Origin: Anarhynchus alexandrinus
Lineage: Eukaryota; Chordata; Aves; Charadriiformes; Charadriidae
Assembly (NCBI GenBank): GCA_008711295.1
Contig: VUYV01000508.1
Span: forward strand, 221,484 to 285,483
Length of the DNA: 64,000 bases
Reading direction: 5' to 3'
The position numbers were made by a program, and so were the translations under genes. The notes under the pieces were generated by a model. That model searched no databases and had not been told where the DNA came from. It was given only the letters and a program-made list of their open reading frames with translations. Positions 1 through 10,409 of this stretch are shown here, piece by piece; the stretch's first letter is position 1; the number at the start of each line of letters is the position of its first letter.

Positions 1-86
1 ATAGACTACAATGGAACATGAGCCGCTGGGATTTGGAGGTCCCTAACCAAGCACTACAGCCAGCAGAACCATCTTACTATGGTTTT

Positions 87-143
87 GAGGAATTTCTATG
101 CTTTCGAGGAATTTCTATGCTTTCGAGGAATTTCTATGCTTTC
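87..143. repeat. Short tandem repeat, 19 bp x 3
   Basis: The unit GAGGAATTTCTATGCTTTC occurs three times head to tail with essentially no divergence, which implies recent expansion. It lies in WLS intron 1 and has no evident function. Confidence 0.85.
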
Positions 144-627
144 TCAGCTTCCTATAACCGTGCAGTAGCTCAGGATGTATACAGGTATGTGTGTTGGGGG
201 GAGTGGCTGTTTTTGGGGGTGGTTTTTTGGTTGTTTTTTTTTTTCCCCCGTCCCACTCAAGGTTTGTTCTTCAATACTACTTTTGCAGCTTCAGGCCGTG
301 CCAGCAGAAGAGCTGTCTGTGCAGCACGGCCTCTTCAGAGCAGCACAAACCAGGGATTTTCTGCAATAAGGCAGTTCTCAAAGAGCCACGGGAGCAGCTC
401 TGCCAAGAGCCTTCAAAGCTGAAAGTGCCATCGGGATCCCACTGCGGGAAGAGGAGTCCAAGTCCCCCCCCAGTACCAACAAAAGGGCTTCTGGGCAGCA
501 GAAGATAAGGGATTATTCCCTCAGCCCCAGGCAAGTCATAAAGCAAGAAATCCTTCAGAGGCAGTGGAGTACAAGTAGATTTGGTGGAGAACCGAATGAA
601 TGATCTCCGTGATTCATATACATCTGC

Positions 628-751
628 AATAGAATCATAGAATTGTCTAGGTTGGAAGAGACCCTTGGGATCATTGAGTCCAACCATCTACCCTACTCTA
701 CAAAGTTCCCCCCTACACCATATCCCCCAACACCACATCTAAACGGCTCTT
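628..751 (-). mobile_element. CR1 LINE 3' fragment
   Basis: The left end reads ATAGAATCATAGAATT, the reverse complement of the CR1 3' tail. It is followed by CR1-typical sequence (GGTTGGAAGAGACCC, then GTCCAACCATC). The element is therefore in minus orientation and 5'-truncated at about 751. It resembles the copy at 47808-48075 more than the other copies here. Confidence 0.85.
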
Positions 752-3302
752 AACAGCAGCCACAAATGCAAACAAAGCAGGAACTAGCAGCGCCAGTTCC
801 GTAAATGCAGAAATACATATTCAAACATTTTTCATTTAAAAGAAGAAGGGGAAAAAAAAAGGTAGAACTGATTTACTAATTGCCACAGAATCTGATCTTC
901 TTCCAAGCTGTCCTTTGTCAGTTCTTGCCTTGGATGAGATGTGTCTCCTGCGACACCCAGCCAAAGATACTAAATCCCTGCAAAGAGAGGTCTGAAAGAG
1001 CAGCGTGACCCGACGGTATCCGGCAGCTTCTCTCCTGAGCGAGAGCCTGAAACACTCTCCCACCACAGATACACCCCGAACCCGCCAGCGCTCAGATGCG
1101 TAAGGAATCCCATCTGCATTTGAAGAGGAGGGCTCAGCCTCTCGGGCAGCACCTCGGCCCCTTCAAAGGCTTCCCCAGGCTACCGGAGAGTTATAACTCG
1201 ACTTCAAAGACCATAAAGGTTATTTACTAACCAAAAGACTTCCTGTTTAATGGTTATCCCTCGCAAAGGGCTGCGAGGCGGCACAAGCACCGCTCGGGAG
1301 GCGTTCGGGTCATGTTTAAAACCGAGCCTGTTTGGGCAGTAGCAACACGAAAGAGAAGAGGAGCAGTAAGAGGATCGTCCCCCTTTACGTAAACTAAAGG
1401 GTTTCCAAAGAGGCACAAGAGTTTCCCTGATGCAACTCGCCCAAGTTAACTGTACTTTGGAGGTGATGCAACTGAGAAGAGCAAGAAAAAAAAGAAAACC
1501 CCAACGCCTGGGAGGATTTACAGCCGGGCTGCACACTCCTCCGGCCCCCGGCGCGGACTTTCCGCCTGGGAACTCGCCGTTTCTGGCACATTCACCCATT
1601 CAGCTACAGTTACAGCTCTTAAAAAGAAGAATTGAGCGGACCTAAACTAAATAGACATGACCTTTCATGTCTGCTTTTCCATCAGCTCCCAGCGCTTCTG
1701 CCAAGGCTGCGGCGCTACAGGGATGGGTCTGTACAGAGGAGTCCATTGGCATTCACGTCCACGGTACCGCACCGACCTATCCCGCACCGCTCGCCCATCT
1801 CCTGGAGAGGCCAGCGATGAAAGAAAGTCAGGCACATAAAAGTGGTCTTTGTCCCGGAGCCCAGAGACACTCTTCCCTACCAGGCTGCTTCCCCGCACCT
1901 CGGAAATCAGAGCGTCTCTCCCGTCAAAAGATCAGTTCAGCCCCAAGAAGGTAACGAAATCCGAGGAAAGAAAACTAAATCCTGGAAACTCACTGCTCAG
2001 GAGCCAAATCGGACATTTAGATCATGAACTGGAATTGTCGATAGCTGCTCAGCCATTTATACACATGACTCATTATCTCTCGGGGCGAGACACACACAAC
2101 CAAGGGGTTTATTTGCTCCAGTCAAAACAATTCTGGGGTTTTTTTTTCAACCTTAAGCCCAGGCAGGGGAGCAGTGAACCTGCACCTTCTTAAGTGCATC
2201 CCCCTCGTCCCGGAAGACTCATGTGCTAAATAAATACCTCCACTTTTCCAAGCAGTTAAATTTGTAAAGTGTACGGTTGGGCACCGGACTTTCAGTCCTT
2301 CGCCATACGTACGCCTGCTCCTGGACTTTGTCTTCACCACAGAGAGGTGCCACCGCACACCGTCGGCTCGTTGGAACTGAAACCGAGATAATCCGCGACT
2401 TGGGACAAGGCGTCCTGGAAGTCCTAGAAGTAACTCGCATAAAATAAGTTATTGAAAAGTTGTCTTTGCAACAACTCGCCTAAAGGAACAAAAATCACGG
2501 CTTTGAAGCGAGGATATTGCTGCACAGAGCTCAGTTGCCTGCTTTGCTCTTTGCTCCAGCCTCCTGTGGTCCTGCCAGACCTGGGGCAAGATGTAACGCG
2601 CTTCGCTCGACTAAAGCGATGGAGAGAGGTGGGGTAGTGTCTTGACCCCAGGTCATTAGAACAGACCAGACCGTTCAGCCAAGGACAAGCTAGAGAGCGT
2701 GCCGGAGCCAGAGGCTGCAGGTTTGTAGGGCTGCCCAGCTTTTGGGGTGGTCAGGCAGCAGCCCAAAGCCCACTGAGATGCAGGAGACCCAGCCCGGGCA
2801 CCAGCAGCACCAGGGGGTTCAGGGTTCTCCAGTACTCTACGGGAGCTGCAGAGCATTATGAGAAGCACCTCACACTTTGGGACTTAACACAAAATTTCCT
2901 GTGATCTCCATGAATTCTACACAGATTTGAGCAGTAAAATCTTGGTTGTTTTTTTTTTTTCTTTAAATACTGTGTATATAAATGAATTCCAGGATGTGAG
3001 GGAAATGACAAAGAGGGACACCATCAGCAGCTTCCCACAATGTATACAAAGAAAGATCATTTGTAATCAAAAGCTTTGGTTTAAAGAAAACCAAAAGGCA
3101 TTAAAGGCCACCCCAGAGTCAAGTCAGAGCTCTACAGACACAAACCGCAACTGCCCGGCCAGCGGTCAGAAGAAGACACAAGGTGGCCCAGCTCACCTCC
3201 GGCCCTCCAGCAGCAATTGCAGCAAGACCTCCATCAGAACGCCTCTGCTCAAAACCCCCAGTAAGAAGCAGGGCCAGACGGATGCCGCAGCTGGTCCAGC
3301 TG

Positions 3303-3686
3303 CGGGAAGGTTGTCCCCAGGCCGAGCCCGAGGCCACCACCAGCTAACCCGGCTCCACGTGCTGGTTGGCACAGCTCAAAGGTTGGACAAGCCTGGTGGC
3401 ACCCCTGGAGACCACCAGGATGCCAAGTACCTGCCTAAGCCCACACCATACATTGAAGAGGCAGAAGGTACATACGCATCGTATGCGAGAGCTCCCGGGA
3501 ACAGCAGCACGACGGTAAATTAGCATTAGCCTCATTTCTCACCGAGATTAACACTGCCTTGAATGATAAGCCTGGAGAAGAGAAGGCTCCGGGGAGATCT
3601 TTTTGTGGCCTTCCAGTCCCTAAAGGGGCTCCANTGGGAAGGTTGTCCCGAGGCCACCACCAGCTAACCCAGCTCCACGTGCTGGC
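3303..3686. repeat. Local direct duplication (3305-3364 and 3635-3686)
   Basis: Both copies share GGGAAGGTTGTCCC and GAGGCCACCACCAGCTAACC, followed by GCTCCACGTGCTGG. The second copy lacks about 10 bases and interrupts a CR1 element next to a single N. It is either a real duplication or an assembly artefact; the adjacent N favours the latter. Confidence 0.6.
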
Positions 3687-3841
3687 TTCAAACTGGAAGA
3701 GGGCAGGTTTAGATTGAACATGAGGAAGACGTTTTTCTTTTCNCTGGTCTGGTGGGAGGTGTCCCTGCCTATGGCAGGGGGGTTGGAACTCGATGATCTT
3801 CAAGGTCCTTTCCAACCTCAACCATTCTATGATTCTATGAT
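3571..3841 (+). mobile_element. CR1 LINE 3' fragment, mosaic with two single-N joins
   Basis: The ends are ordinary CR1: CCTGGAGAAGAGAAGGCTCC at the left and the ATTCTATG tail at the right. Between the Ns at 3634 and 3743 the middle is abnormal. About 50 bp at 3635-3686 copy non-CR1 sequence found at 3305-3364. Past N3743 a CR1 stretch of roughly 100 bp or more is missing. The neat placement of the Ns suggests faulty gap closure and not a natural rearrangement. Confidence 0.8.
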
Positions 3842-6422
3842 AACAGAAAACACTCCTGTTTGATCCCATTCTCCTATACGCACACCGTTGCTCACAGCAG
3901 GGTAGCTAAGACAAGGTTTTATCGTGACTAATTTTATGGATCACATTTTATCACGTACTGATACATCCTAACAGAACATGTAACATGCAATCCAGAAGCG
4001 TAACCTTTAAACAAGACGTTTGCCAGGGGAACAGAGCAGACACCAGAAGTTCTGCAGGGCTTGAAAACAGGTCGGTTTGGGGCAGCGGCAGTCCCAGTTG
4101 TCTGGAGCCAACAGTTCCTTGCCGTAGCACGACAAAGCAGCTCAATAAAATTCTCTTTTGAGGTGTTTTCCCACTCTCCAGCTTTGCAAAGCTCCCTTAG
4201 ACCGCCACGGGAGCTTCATCCCAGTAAGGGAATGACTCCCGTACGTGTGCATCTCACACAGTTCTAAGCAAAACCCATGCGAGAGCTGGTAAGAGTCCTG
4301 CTTCCAAATTAAAGAGCTGTGGGAAATTTGCAAGCCCTATTAAAACTCAAGACATGAATGCAGTTTACCCTTCAAAAACCAGCTAGAGAACCGCCACTGC
4401 CAGAACCCCCCAGTGTCAGAACAACGAAGCTTTGTCGTCCTCGTCATATCAGGTACCAACGCGCCGCATTTGTGTATTTTGGACTTGCGCGAGTAATCTG
4501 TTAAAATAGAGCACTTAGTCATTGTTTTGAAATATGACCTAACTGACTGCTAAAGGAAAGGCTGGTTCAGCTTTGTAGCCCTGTCCCACTTGGGTACATA
4601 TTTTGGTTTGTCTAGACCTGAATAAACTAAAATAACTAGATTCTCCGTGTCTGTTCGGCGCGCTGGATCAAACCAGACCAGGAACGCTATTTCCGTGACC
4701 CACCCCACCTCGTGTCACCCCTCTCTGAAGAGCGGCGGTCCCACGTCACCGCTGCGCTCGCGGCACGGCTTTGCCCCCCACCCACCATCTCCAGACACGC
4801 TGCAGAAGAACACCGGCCACCAACCCATTTCTCCCCAGCTGCCACGTGTTAGGGACCACCTCAAGGGGACAGGACCCCGCAGCTGCTGGCCCAGGGGTCA
4901 GCCACGAGCCACTGGCTCAGGCTTTCTGGGGACACGGGGACCCCAACAGCATGGCACCATCCAAGGTGGCTTTTCCTGGGAAGGGTTTCATGCAGACCCC
5001 CGGGCCGTGATGCCCTGCTTGTGCATCACCACACCAGATGTTGGGGACCACACAGATGTTGGAGGCCACACGTAGTTTACACGTACAGTTGTTGCACAGG
5101 CACCATATACATTTAGGCTCCCGGGAGGGCTGACCGGGAGCTGTAGGAACCCTTCAGCCACTATGTGAAGAGGGGAAAGAGCCTCTTAACTCCTTGAAGG
5201 CATCAGAAGCGGGAAATGCTGCAGAGGAAAAACCAGTTTGGGCGATTGATTAGCGCAGCTTTATCTGCTCAAAGATCAAAAGCGGGGGTTTTCCCCTCAC
5301 AATCAAAGTAGTTTTGCCCACAATACCCCCCCCCCTCCAGGAGTCACCTACAGATGTGCTTACTCCAGCAGTGCGATGATGTTACGCTGAGCAGTAGGAT
5401 GACGTGACCCTGAGCAGGACGATGAGCCCCAGCCCCGAAGCGTAGACCCCCTTGGCAGAAGAGCTGCTCGGCCGCAGCGCGCTCAGCCCACGCGCCTCCC
5501 CCAGCCCAGCATCGGCTCGGGACCCCCCACCCGGGACAGGACCCCCACCCAGGACGGGGCCCTGCCGTGGGTGCCCGGCGGCAGCCGCCGGTGAGGCAGA
5601 GGACAGGCAAGATGGAAGACTGAACTAACAGCATCGAAGTTCTTTCATCTCTAAATCCTTACAAACCTGAACAAAAACATTCCTGTTTTTCGCCTTTAAA
5701 GCCAAAGAGAAATGTGTCTGTTTATCCCACCTGCCCCCAGATGAGAACACAAAGAGGGTTTGCTGATAAACACCTTCCTTTCCTACAAGCAACTTACTTT
5801 TTTTGAAACTTAGAAGCCAGAAGCCACTAGAAAAACACTTTTAAGAGGAGCACTGAGCCCGGCTTCTCCGCATGACGCAGGCCAAGACATTCTATCTAAT
5901 GAATCAGTGTCGGGTTCTGCAACCTGCTCTTGAACCAGCTCTTTAAGGAAAAAAAAAAAGCAAGGAAGGAAAGAAAGAAAAAGCCAATCCTAATAACATT
6001 CAGTGTTGGTTCAGGCCCACAAGAGTAGAAAGTAGAAAAATGGGGGTTTAATCCAATGTTTGCCACCGAGTCCTTTGTGATTAAGCAAAGCCGAGGAACC
6101 GAAGCAGGAGAATGAGGGGAACTAAAGTTTTTGAAAATTATGTTTAGTAGAATTCCTACGGCTCTTAAGAAGAGATAATTCGAGCGGCTCAAACACAAAG
6201 CCCTAATGTGCATCAGGAACACTGAATCTGCTCCCTGAGGAACGGCTGTAGATATTTCTTCAGTATCTCTCCAGTTAAAGACCACCGTGAAAACAGATCA
6301 ACTTTATTCTCCCAAAGAAAACGTGCACCAAATTTTCCCCGATGCCCTTTCCAGGAGATGGGACTTGGGTTACTGAAAATGTCCCCGACCATGAGTCTGC
6401 CCCAGAGGAAAGGGGGTAAATC

Positions 6423-6450
6423 CGGGGGGGGGAGGGGGATGGGGGGACAG
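6423..6450 (+). other. G-run cluster, possible G-quadruplex
   Basis: Runs of nine, five and six G are separated by one or two bases on the plus strand. The sequence fits a quadruplex-forming pattern. It lies about 170 bp left of the N gap and may have contributed to sequencing failure there. Any function is unknown. Confidence 0.5.
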
Positions 6451-6619
6451 CTCCGCAACCACAGCACCCACATATACCCGACCACCCTCCCAAGGAGCCA
6501 CCGCATAACTCAGCTGCTTTCTAGTAAAATAAAAAACCACTAAAAAAAAAAAATCCCGGGATTGCCCCAAATCCTGCTCTCTTCCATCGTTCTCTTTCCC
6601 TTGGGAAAAATCCCCCCCC

Positions 6620-7516
6620 NNNNNNNNNNNNNNNNNNNNNNNNNNNNNNNNNNNNNNNNNNNNNNNNNNNNNNNNNNNNNNNNNNNNNNNNNNNNNNNNN
6701 NNNNNNNNNNNNNNNNNNNNNNNNNNNNNNNNNNNNNNNNNNNNNNNNNNNNNNNNNNNNNNNNNNNNNNNNNNNNNNNNNNNNNNNNNNNNNNNNNNNN
6801 NNNNNNNNNNNNNNNNNNNNNNNNNNNNNNNNNNNNNNNNNNNNNNNNNNNNNNNNNNNNNNNNNNNNNNNNNNNNNNNNNNNNNNNNNNNNNNNNNNNN
6901 NNNNNNNNNNNNNNNNNNNNNNNNNNNNNNNNNNNNNNNNNNNNNNNNNNNNNNNNNNNNNNNNNNNNNNNNNNNNNNNNNNNNNNNNNNNNNNNNNNNN
7001 NNNNNNNNNNNNNNNNNNNNNNNNNNNNNNNNNNNNNNNNNNNNNNNNNNNNNNNNNNNNNNNNNNNNNNNNNNNNNNNNNNNNNNNNNNNNNNNNNNNN
7101 NNNNNNNNNNNNNNNNNNNNNNNNNNNNNNNNNNNNNNNNNNNNNNNNNNNNNNNNNNNNNNNNNNNNNNNNNNNNNNNNNNNNNNNNNNNNNNNNNNNN
7201 NNNNNNNNNNNNNNNNNNNNNNNNNNNNNNNNNNNNNNNNNNNNNNNNNNNNNNNNNNNNNNNNNNNNNNNNNNNNNNNNNNNNNNNNNNNNNNNNNNNN
7301 NNNNNNNNNNNNNNNNNNNNNNNNNNNNNNNNNNNNNNNNNNNNNNNNNNNNNNNNNNNNNNNNNNNNNNNNNNNNNNNNNNNNNNNNNNNNNNNNNNNN
7401 NNNNNNNNNNNNNNNNNNNNNNNNNNNNNNNNNNNNNNNNNNNNNNNNNNNNNNNNNNNNNNNNNNNNNNNNNNNNNNNNNNNNNNNNNNNNNNNNNNNN
7501 NNNNNNNNNNNNNNNN
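6620..7516. other. Assembly gap (897 N)
   Basis: The gap is bordered by a C-run on the left and a G-run on the right, and lies 64 bp downstream of the WLS exon 1 donor. It belongs to the WLS CpG island/intron 1 and probably reflects GC-rich dropout. Reading frames crossing it are artefacts. Confidence 0.95.
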
Positions 7517-7580
7517 GGGGGGGGGACCGGGGACGCGGGAGAAGAGGAGGAAGAGAAAGTTTTGCACCTTCGGCACTCAC

Positions 7581-7686
7581 CGATCAGCCCTCCCACCAGA
7601 AAGGCGATGACTTGGAAAACCAGGAGGATCCCCCCGACGATGCAGAGCTTTTTGGTGCTCATGTTCTCGATGATGGCCCCAGCCAT
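7581..7686 (-). CDS. WLS: WLS (Wntless/GPR177) coding exon 1, partial gene
   Basis: WLS is the multi-pass membrane receptor that carries lipid-modified Wnt proteins from the ER/Golgi to the cell surface. This exon starts MAGAIIENMSTKKLCIVGG and runs to GGLI, matching the known vertebrate WLS N-terminus with about one change (Val for Ile at residue 26). Residues 1-13 are the short cytosolic lead; residues 14-35 are hydrophobic and form the first membrane segment/signal anchor. The exon is 106 nt and ends one base into codon 36, at ATC-G|GTGAGT, a strong donor. The remaining exons lie to the left, outside the window. A long reading frame seems to continue into the N gap, but that is only read-through past the donor. 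The ATG is the family's usual start and lies in a CpG island. The assignment is very secure; nothing after residue 35 can be judged. Confidence 0.95.
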
Positions 7687-8200
7687 CTTCGCCCGTTAGC
7701 GAAAGGGGGAGACCCCCCCTTCCCCCTTCTCCTCCTCCGGTGTCCCGTCCCGGTTCTCCCCCCCCCACCCCCGGGCGGGGAAGGCGGGAGGGGAGGGAAG
7801 GAGGAGCGGGCAGGCTCGGGAGGGACGGCGCCGGGCCCGGCTCCCGTTCCTCTTCTTCCCTTCCCGCTGCTCCGCCGCCGCCCGCCGTGATTGTGGCCGC
7901 CGCTCGGTGCATCGGGGCCGCTTTAAAGGCGCTGCCGGCGGTCACGTGACCGCCGCCGCCGCCCCTCCCCGGTGCCGCGGCTCCGCCGCCGGGCCCGGCC
8001 CCCCCCTCCTCCCCTCCTCTCCCCTCCGCCCCGGGGTGGGCGAGGGGAAGGGAGGGGAGCGGGGATGCGGGTCGCCCTTCTCGGCAAGCGGTAGCCCTGC
8101 AAGTGAAGGGCCCGGCCAACCGGGGGGGCCGGGGCGGCGGCGGAGAAAGGCGGGGGGGGGCGTCTCCCCGTCCGTCCGTCCGTCCTCTGTCTACCGGGAC
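7687..8200 (-). promoter_or_regulatory. WLS: WLS promoter and 5'UTR, CpG island
   Basis: The stretch is extremely GC- and CpG-rich and lies directly upstream of the WLS start codon. It holds a TTTAAA (TATA-like) element at 7922-7927 and a 20-bp perfect palindrome at 7936-7955 centred on GTCACGTGAC (7941-7950). That core is an E-box of the CLEAR/USF/MITF type. The transcription start is not fixed; if the TTTAAA is used, the 5'UTR is about 200 nt. Right of about 8200 the island fades into a CR1 element, so the promoter probably does not extend far beyond it. Confidence 0.7.
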
Positions 8201-8231
8201 GGACGGGGAACCGGCGGGGGCCTGCGGAGAT

Positions 8232-8630
8232 GCTCAGGGGAGCTGAGAGCCCCGGGGATGTTCAGCCCGGGGAAGAGAAGGCTGAGGGGGGATCTCATCG
8301 ATGCTCATCAATATCCGAAGGGCGGGTGGCAGGAGGATGGGGTCGGACTCTTCTCAGCGGTGCCCAGTGACGGGACAAGGGGTGACGGGCACAAACTTGA
8401 GCATGGGAAGTTCCATCTCAACCTGAGGAGGGCCTTCTCTCCTGTGCGGGTGGCAGAGCACTGGCACAGGCTGCCCAGAGAGGTGGGGGAGTCTCCCCTT
8501 CTGGAGCCATTCCAAACCCGCCTGGACGCCGTCCTGTGCCACTGCTGGAGGTGCCCCTGCTCTGGCAGGGGGTGGCACTGGGGGAGCTCCAGAGGGCCCT
8601 TCCAGCCCACACCAGTCTCGGATGCTGTGA
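8232..8630 (+). mobile_element. CR1 LINE 3' fragment
   Basis: CR1-type sequence runs from TTCAGCCCGGGGAAGAGAAG through CTGCCCAGAGAGGTGGGGG to the 3' end near 8630. It is closely similar to the right half of the copy at 55998-56622, so both belong to one subfamily whose tail lacks the long ATTCTATG array. The open frame it contains (252 codons from 7907) is an accident of GC-rich CpG island plus CR1. Confidence 0.85.
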
Positions 8631-8686
8631 CCTTCTCCCATTTTCTCACATCCCCATCGCTCTGAGGCAATGCTTTGTCCTTCCCT

Positions 8687-9064
8687 TAGAATCACAGAAT
8701 GGTTTGGGTTGGAAGAAACCTTGAAGATCATCTAGTTCCCCCACCTTGACCTGGGCAGGGACACCTCCCACCAGCCCAGGTTGCTCCAAGCCCTGTCCAA
8801 CCTGGTCTTGAACACCTCCAGGGATGGGGCAGCCACAGCTTCTCGGGGCAAGCTGCGCCAGGGGCTCACCACCCGCACAGGGAAAAATTTCTTCCTAATA
8901 TCTCATCTAAATCTCCCCTCTTTCAGTTGGAAGCCATTCCCCCTTGTCCTATCACTACATGCCCCAGTAAAAAGTCCCACCCCAGCTCTCCTGGAGCCTC
9001 TTTAGGGACTGGAAGGCCACAATAAGGTCCCCCTGGAGCCTTCTCTTCTCCAGGCTGAGCTCTA
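8687..9064 (-). mobile_element. CR1 LINE 3' fragment, minus orientation
   Basis: The left end AGAATCACAGAATGGTTTGG is the reverse complement of a CR1 3' terminus. CR1 sequence continues to the complement of CAGCCTGGAGAAGAGAAGG near 9062. It lies about 55 bp from the plus-oriented CR1 at 8232-8630, making a 3'-to-3' pair. Confidence 0.9.
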
Positions 9065-9937
9065 CTTTGGGTAGCTCACACTCTCACTAAGCGGTTTTCT
9101 GAGTTCTGTTGCCCCAGTGCGCTGTGTACCAGTCCCACGGGCTGGAAGACGCTTCCCTCCCGGTCAGAGACAGGCCATCTACTCACACTTTCCTGTCCAA
9201 GGCCCAGAATGGGTTCACTACCCCTCACCACCATCTCTGGGGTCCAGCTACTTGTGAGATACCACAGGGACCCGCACTGCGCCGCCCCGGGAGACGCGCA
9301 ATGAAGGATGCAGAATACCGTCGTGTGCAGCTGAAGCTAGACAAACACTCCTCGAGGACAAATATGCCACAAAAGGAAACAACTGGTGACAAAAATACAA
9401 ACGCTATCAAAATCAAACATTTAGAGGCACAAACCAATAACAATCTGAAGCAAATAGTGATAAGAAAAGAAGTTCAGAAGAAACAAAAGCCCAACAGAAG
9501 CCCCAGTAAGACTGCAGAAGTGGTGGCAACGCAATGTGGTAGCCCTGTAGCCGAACCTACCAGGCTTCCAGCAACGTCTTCGGTGTGTTGGGGATACGGA
9601 CGGCATCTGTGGGCTCATTTGCCCTTCCTAGCCCAGTGGGAGCTTTGTGCCTTCCGATGATCCAGGCAGCAGCAGCAAAAATGAACCCAGAAATTCAAGG
9701 AAGAGTAGAGAAGCAGAAGGCATGGAGTTTCCCTCGCAAGGAAAGACTACACCGGAGCTTGACCATACAACGTATAGACAACGCAAGGCGGTGAGCGCAA
9801 AACCTCTACGTACTTGGTGTTTTGTTGATGGGTGGTTAGGAAGAGGTCGCCTTCAGAAAGGGGGAGGGTATGTGCCCCTGCCCAAGATCAGGCCTCACTC
9901 ACCGCAACCAACTCGCTTTCTTTGTGCCCTTTCCACG
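9065..9937. other. Intergenic, no gene recognised
   Basis: A 183-codon open frame (9109-9660, plus) covers this stretch. Its translation is lysine/glutamine-rich and low in complexity in the middle. I see no domain and no credible splice or promoter context, so it is treated as chance. The 22 bp at 9406-9427 recur exactly at 11588-11609. Confidence 0.5.
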
Positions 9938-10206
9938 ACCAGAAAAAGGACCACAGCTGGCACCTCGACACCAGAAAAAGGACCACAGCTGGCACCTCGA
10001 CACCAGATAAAAGGACTACAGCTGGCACCTCGACCAGAAAAAGGACCACAGCTGGCACCTTGACACCTGAGAAAGCACCACAGCTGGCACCTCGACACCA
10101 GATAAAAGGACCACAACTGGCACCTTGACCAGAAAAAGGACCACAACTGGCACCTCAACACCAGACAAAGCACCACAACTGGCACCTCGACACCAGATAA
10201 AAGGAC
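9938..10206 (+). repeat. Minisatellite, ~32-bp unit, about 8-9 copies
   Basis: The unit is roughly ACCAGAAAAAGGACCACAGC followed by TGGCACCTCGAC. Alternating variants carry ACCAGATAAAAGGAC and unit length shifts between 31 and 32 bp. The array ends abruptly at the single N (10207), and a second block of the same repeat resumes at 10315. Frames through it give repeats of the type KGPQLAPRHQ, with no sign of being a gene. Confidence 0.9.
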
Positions 10207-10207
10207 N

Positions 10208-10290
10208 CTGGCATCCTCCCTTTAAGTATTTGTAAGCATTAATAAGATCCCCCCTCAATCTTCTTTTCTCTAGACTAAAGAGACCCAAGT
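10208..10290 (-). mobile_element. CR1 fragment between two minisatellite blocks
   Basis: The reverse complement reads CR1-like: CTAGAGAAAAGAAGATTGAG, GGGGGATCTTATTAATGC, then AAATACTTAAAGGGAGGATG. It has no 3' tail and its left edge touches the single N, so its junction with the minisatellite is unreliable. Confidence 0.7.
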
Positions 10291-10314
10291 TTCTTTCTTT
10301 GTGCCCTTTCCACG

Positions 10315-10407
10315 TCCAGAAAAAGGACCACAGCTAGCACCTCAACACCAGATAAAAGGATCACAGCTGGCACCTTGACCAGAAAAAGGACCACAGCTGG
10401 CACCTCG
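10315..10407 (+). repeat. Minisatellite block 2, ~32-bp unit, about 3 copies
   Basis: The unit is the same as at 9938-10206. The sequence just before each block (CTTTCTTTGTGCCCTTTCCA at 9915 and again at 10293) is also duplicated. The two blocks plus leader are therefore a duplicated segment, natural or produced by assembly at the N. Confidence 0.85.
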
Positions 10408-10409
10408 CG

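Larger units (their letters stand above)
1..6619 (-). other. WLS intron 1 (part), left of the gap
   Basis: This is inferred to be first-intron sequence of WLS because exon 1 ends at 7581 and no other exon is visible. It holds a 19-bp triplicate near 87-143, two CR1 pieces (628-751 and 3571-3841), a G-rich run at 6423-6450 and several chance reading frames, none of which resembles a protein I know. A GC-richer patch lies at 4640-5080. No later WLS exon was recognised here. Confidence 0.6.

Noticed and set aside
2927..3523. 198-codon plus-strand frame in WLS intron 1
   Set aside because: Non-ATG start, no homology, overlaps the locally duplicated segment.
6370..7890. Very long open frames (up to 442 codons) spanning the first N gap on both strands
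   Set aside because: Most codons are N; the real parts are WLS exon 1 plus intron read-through and CpG-island sequence.
9109..9660. 183-codon plus-strand frame
   Set aside because: No recognisable similarity; begins next to a CR1 and runs towards a minisatellite; Lys/Gln-rich middle arises from A-rich DNA.
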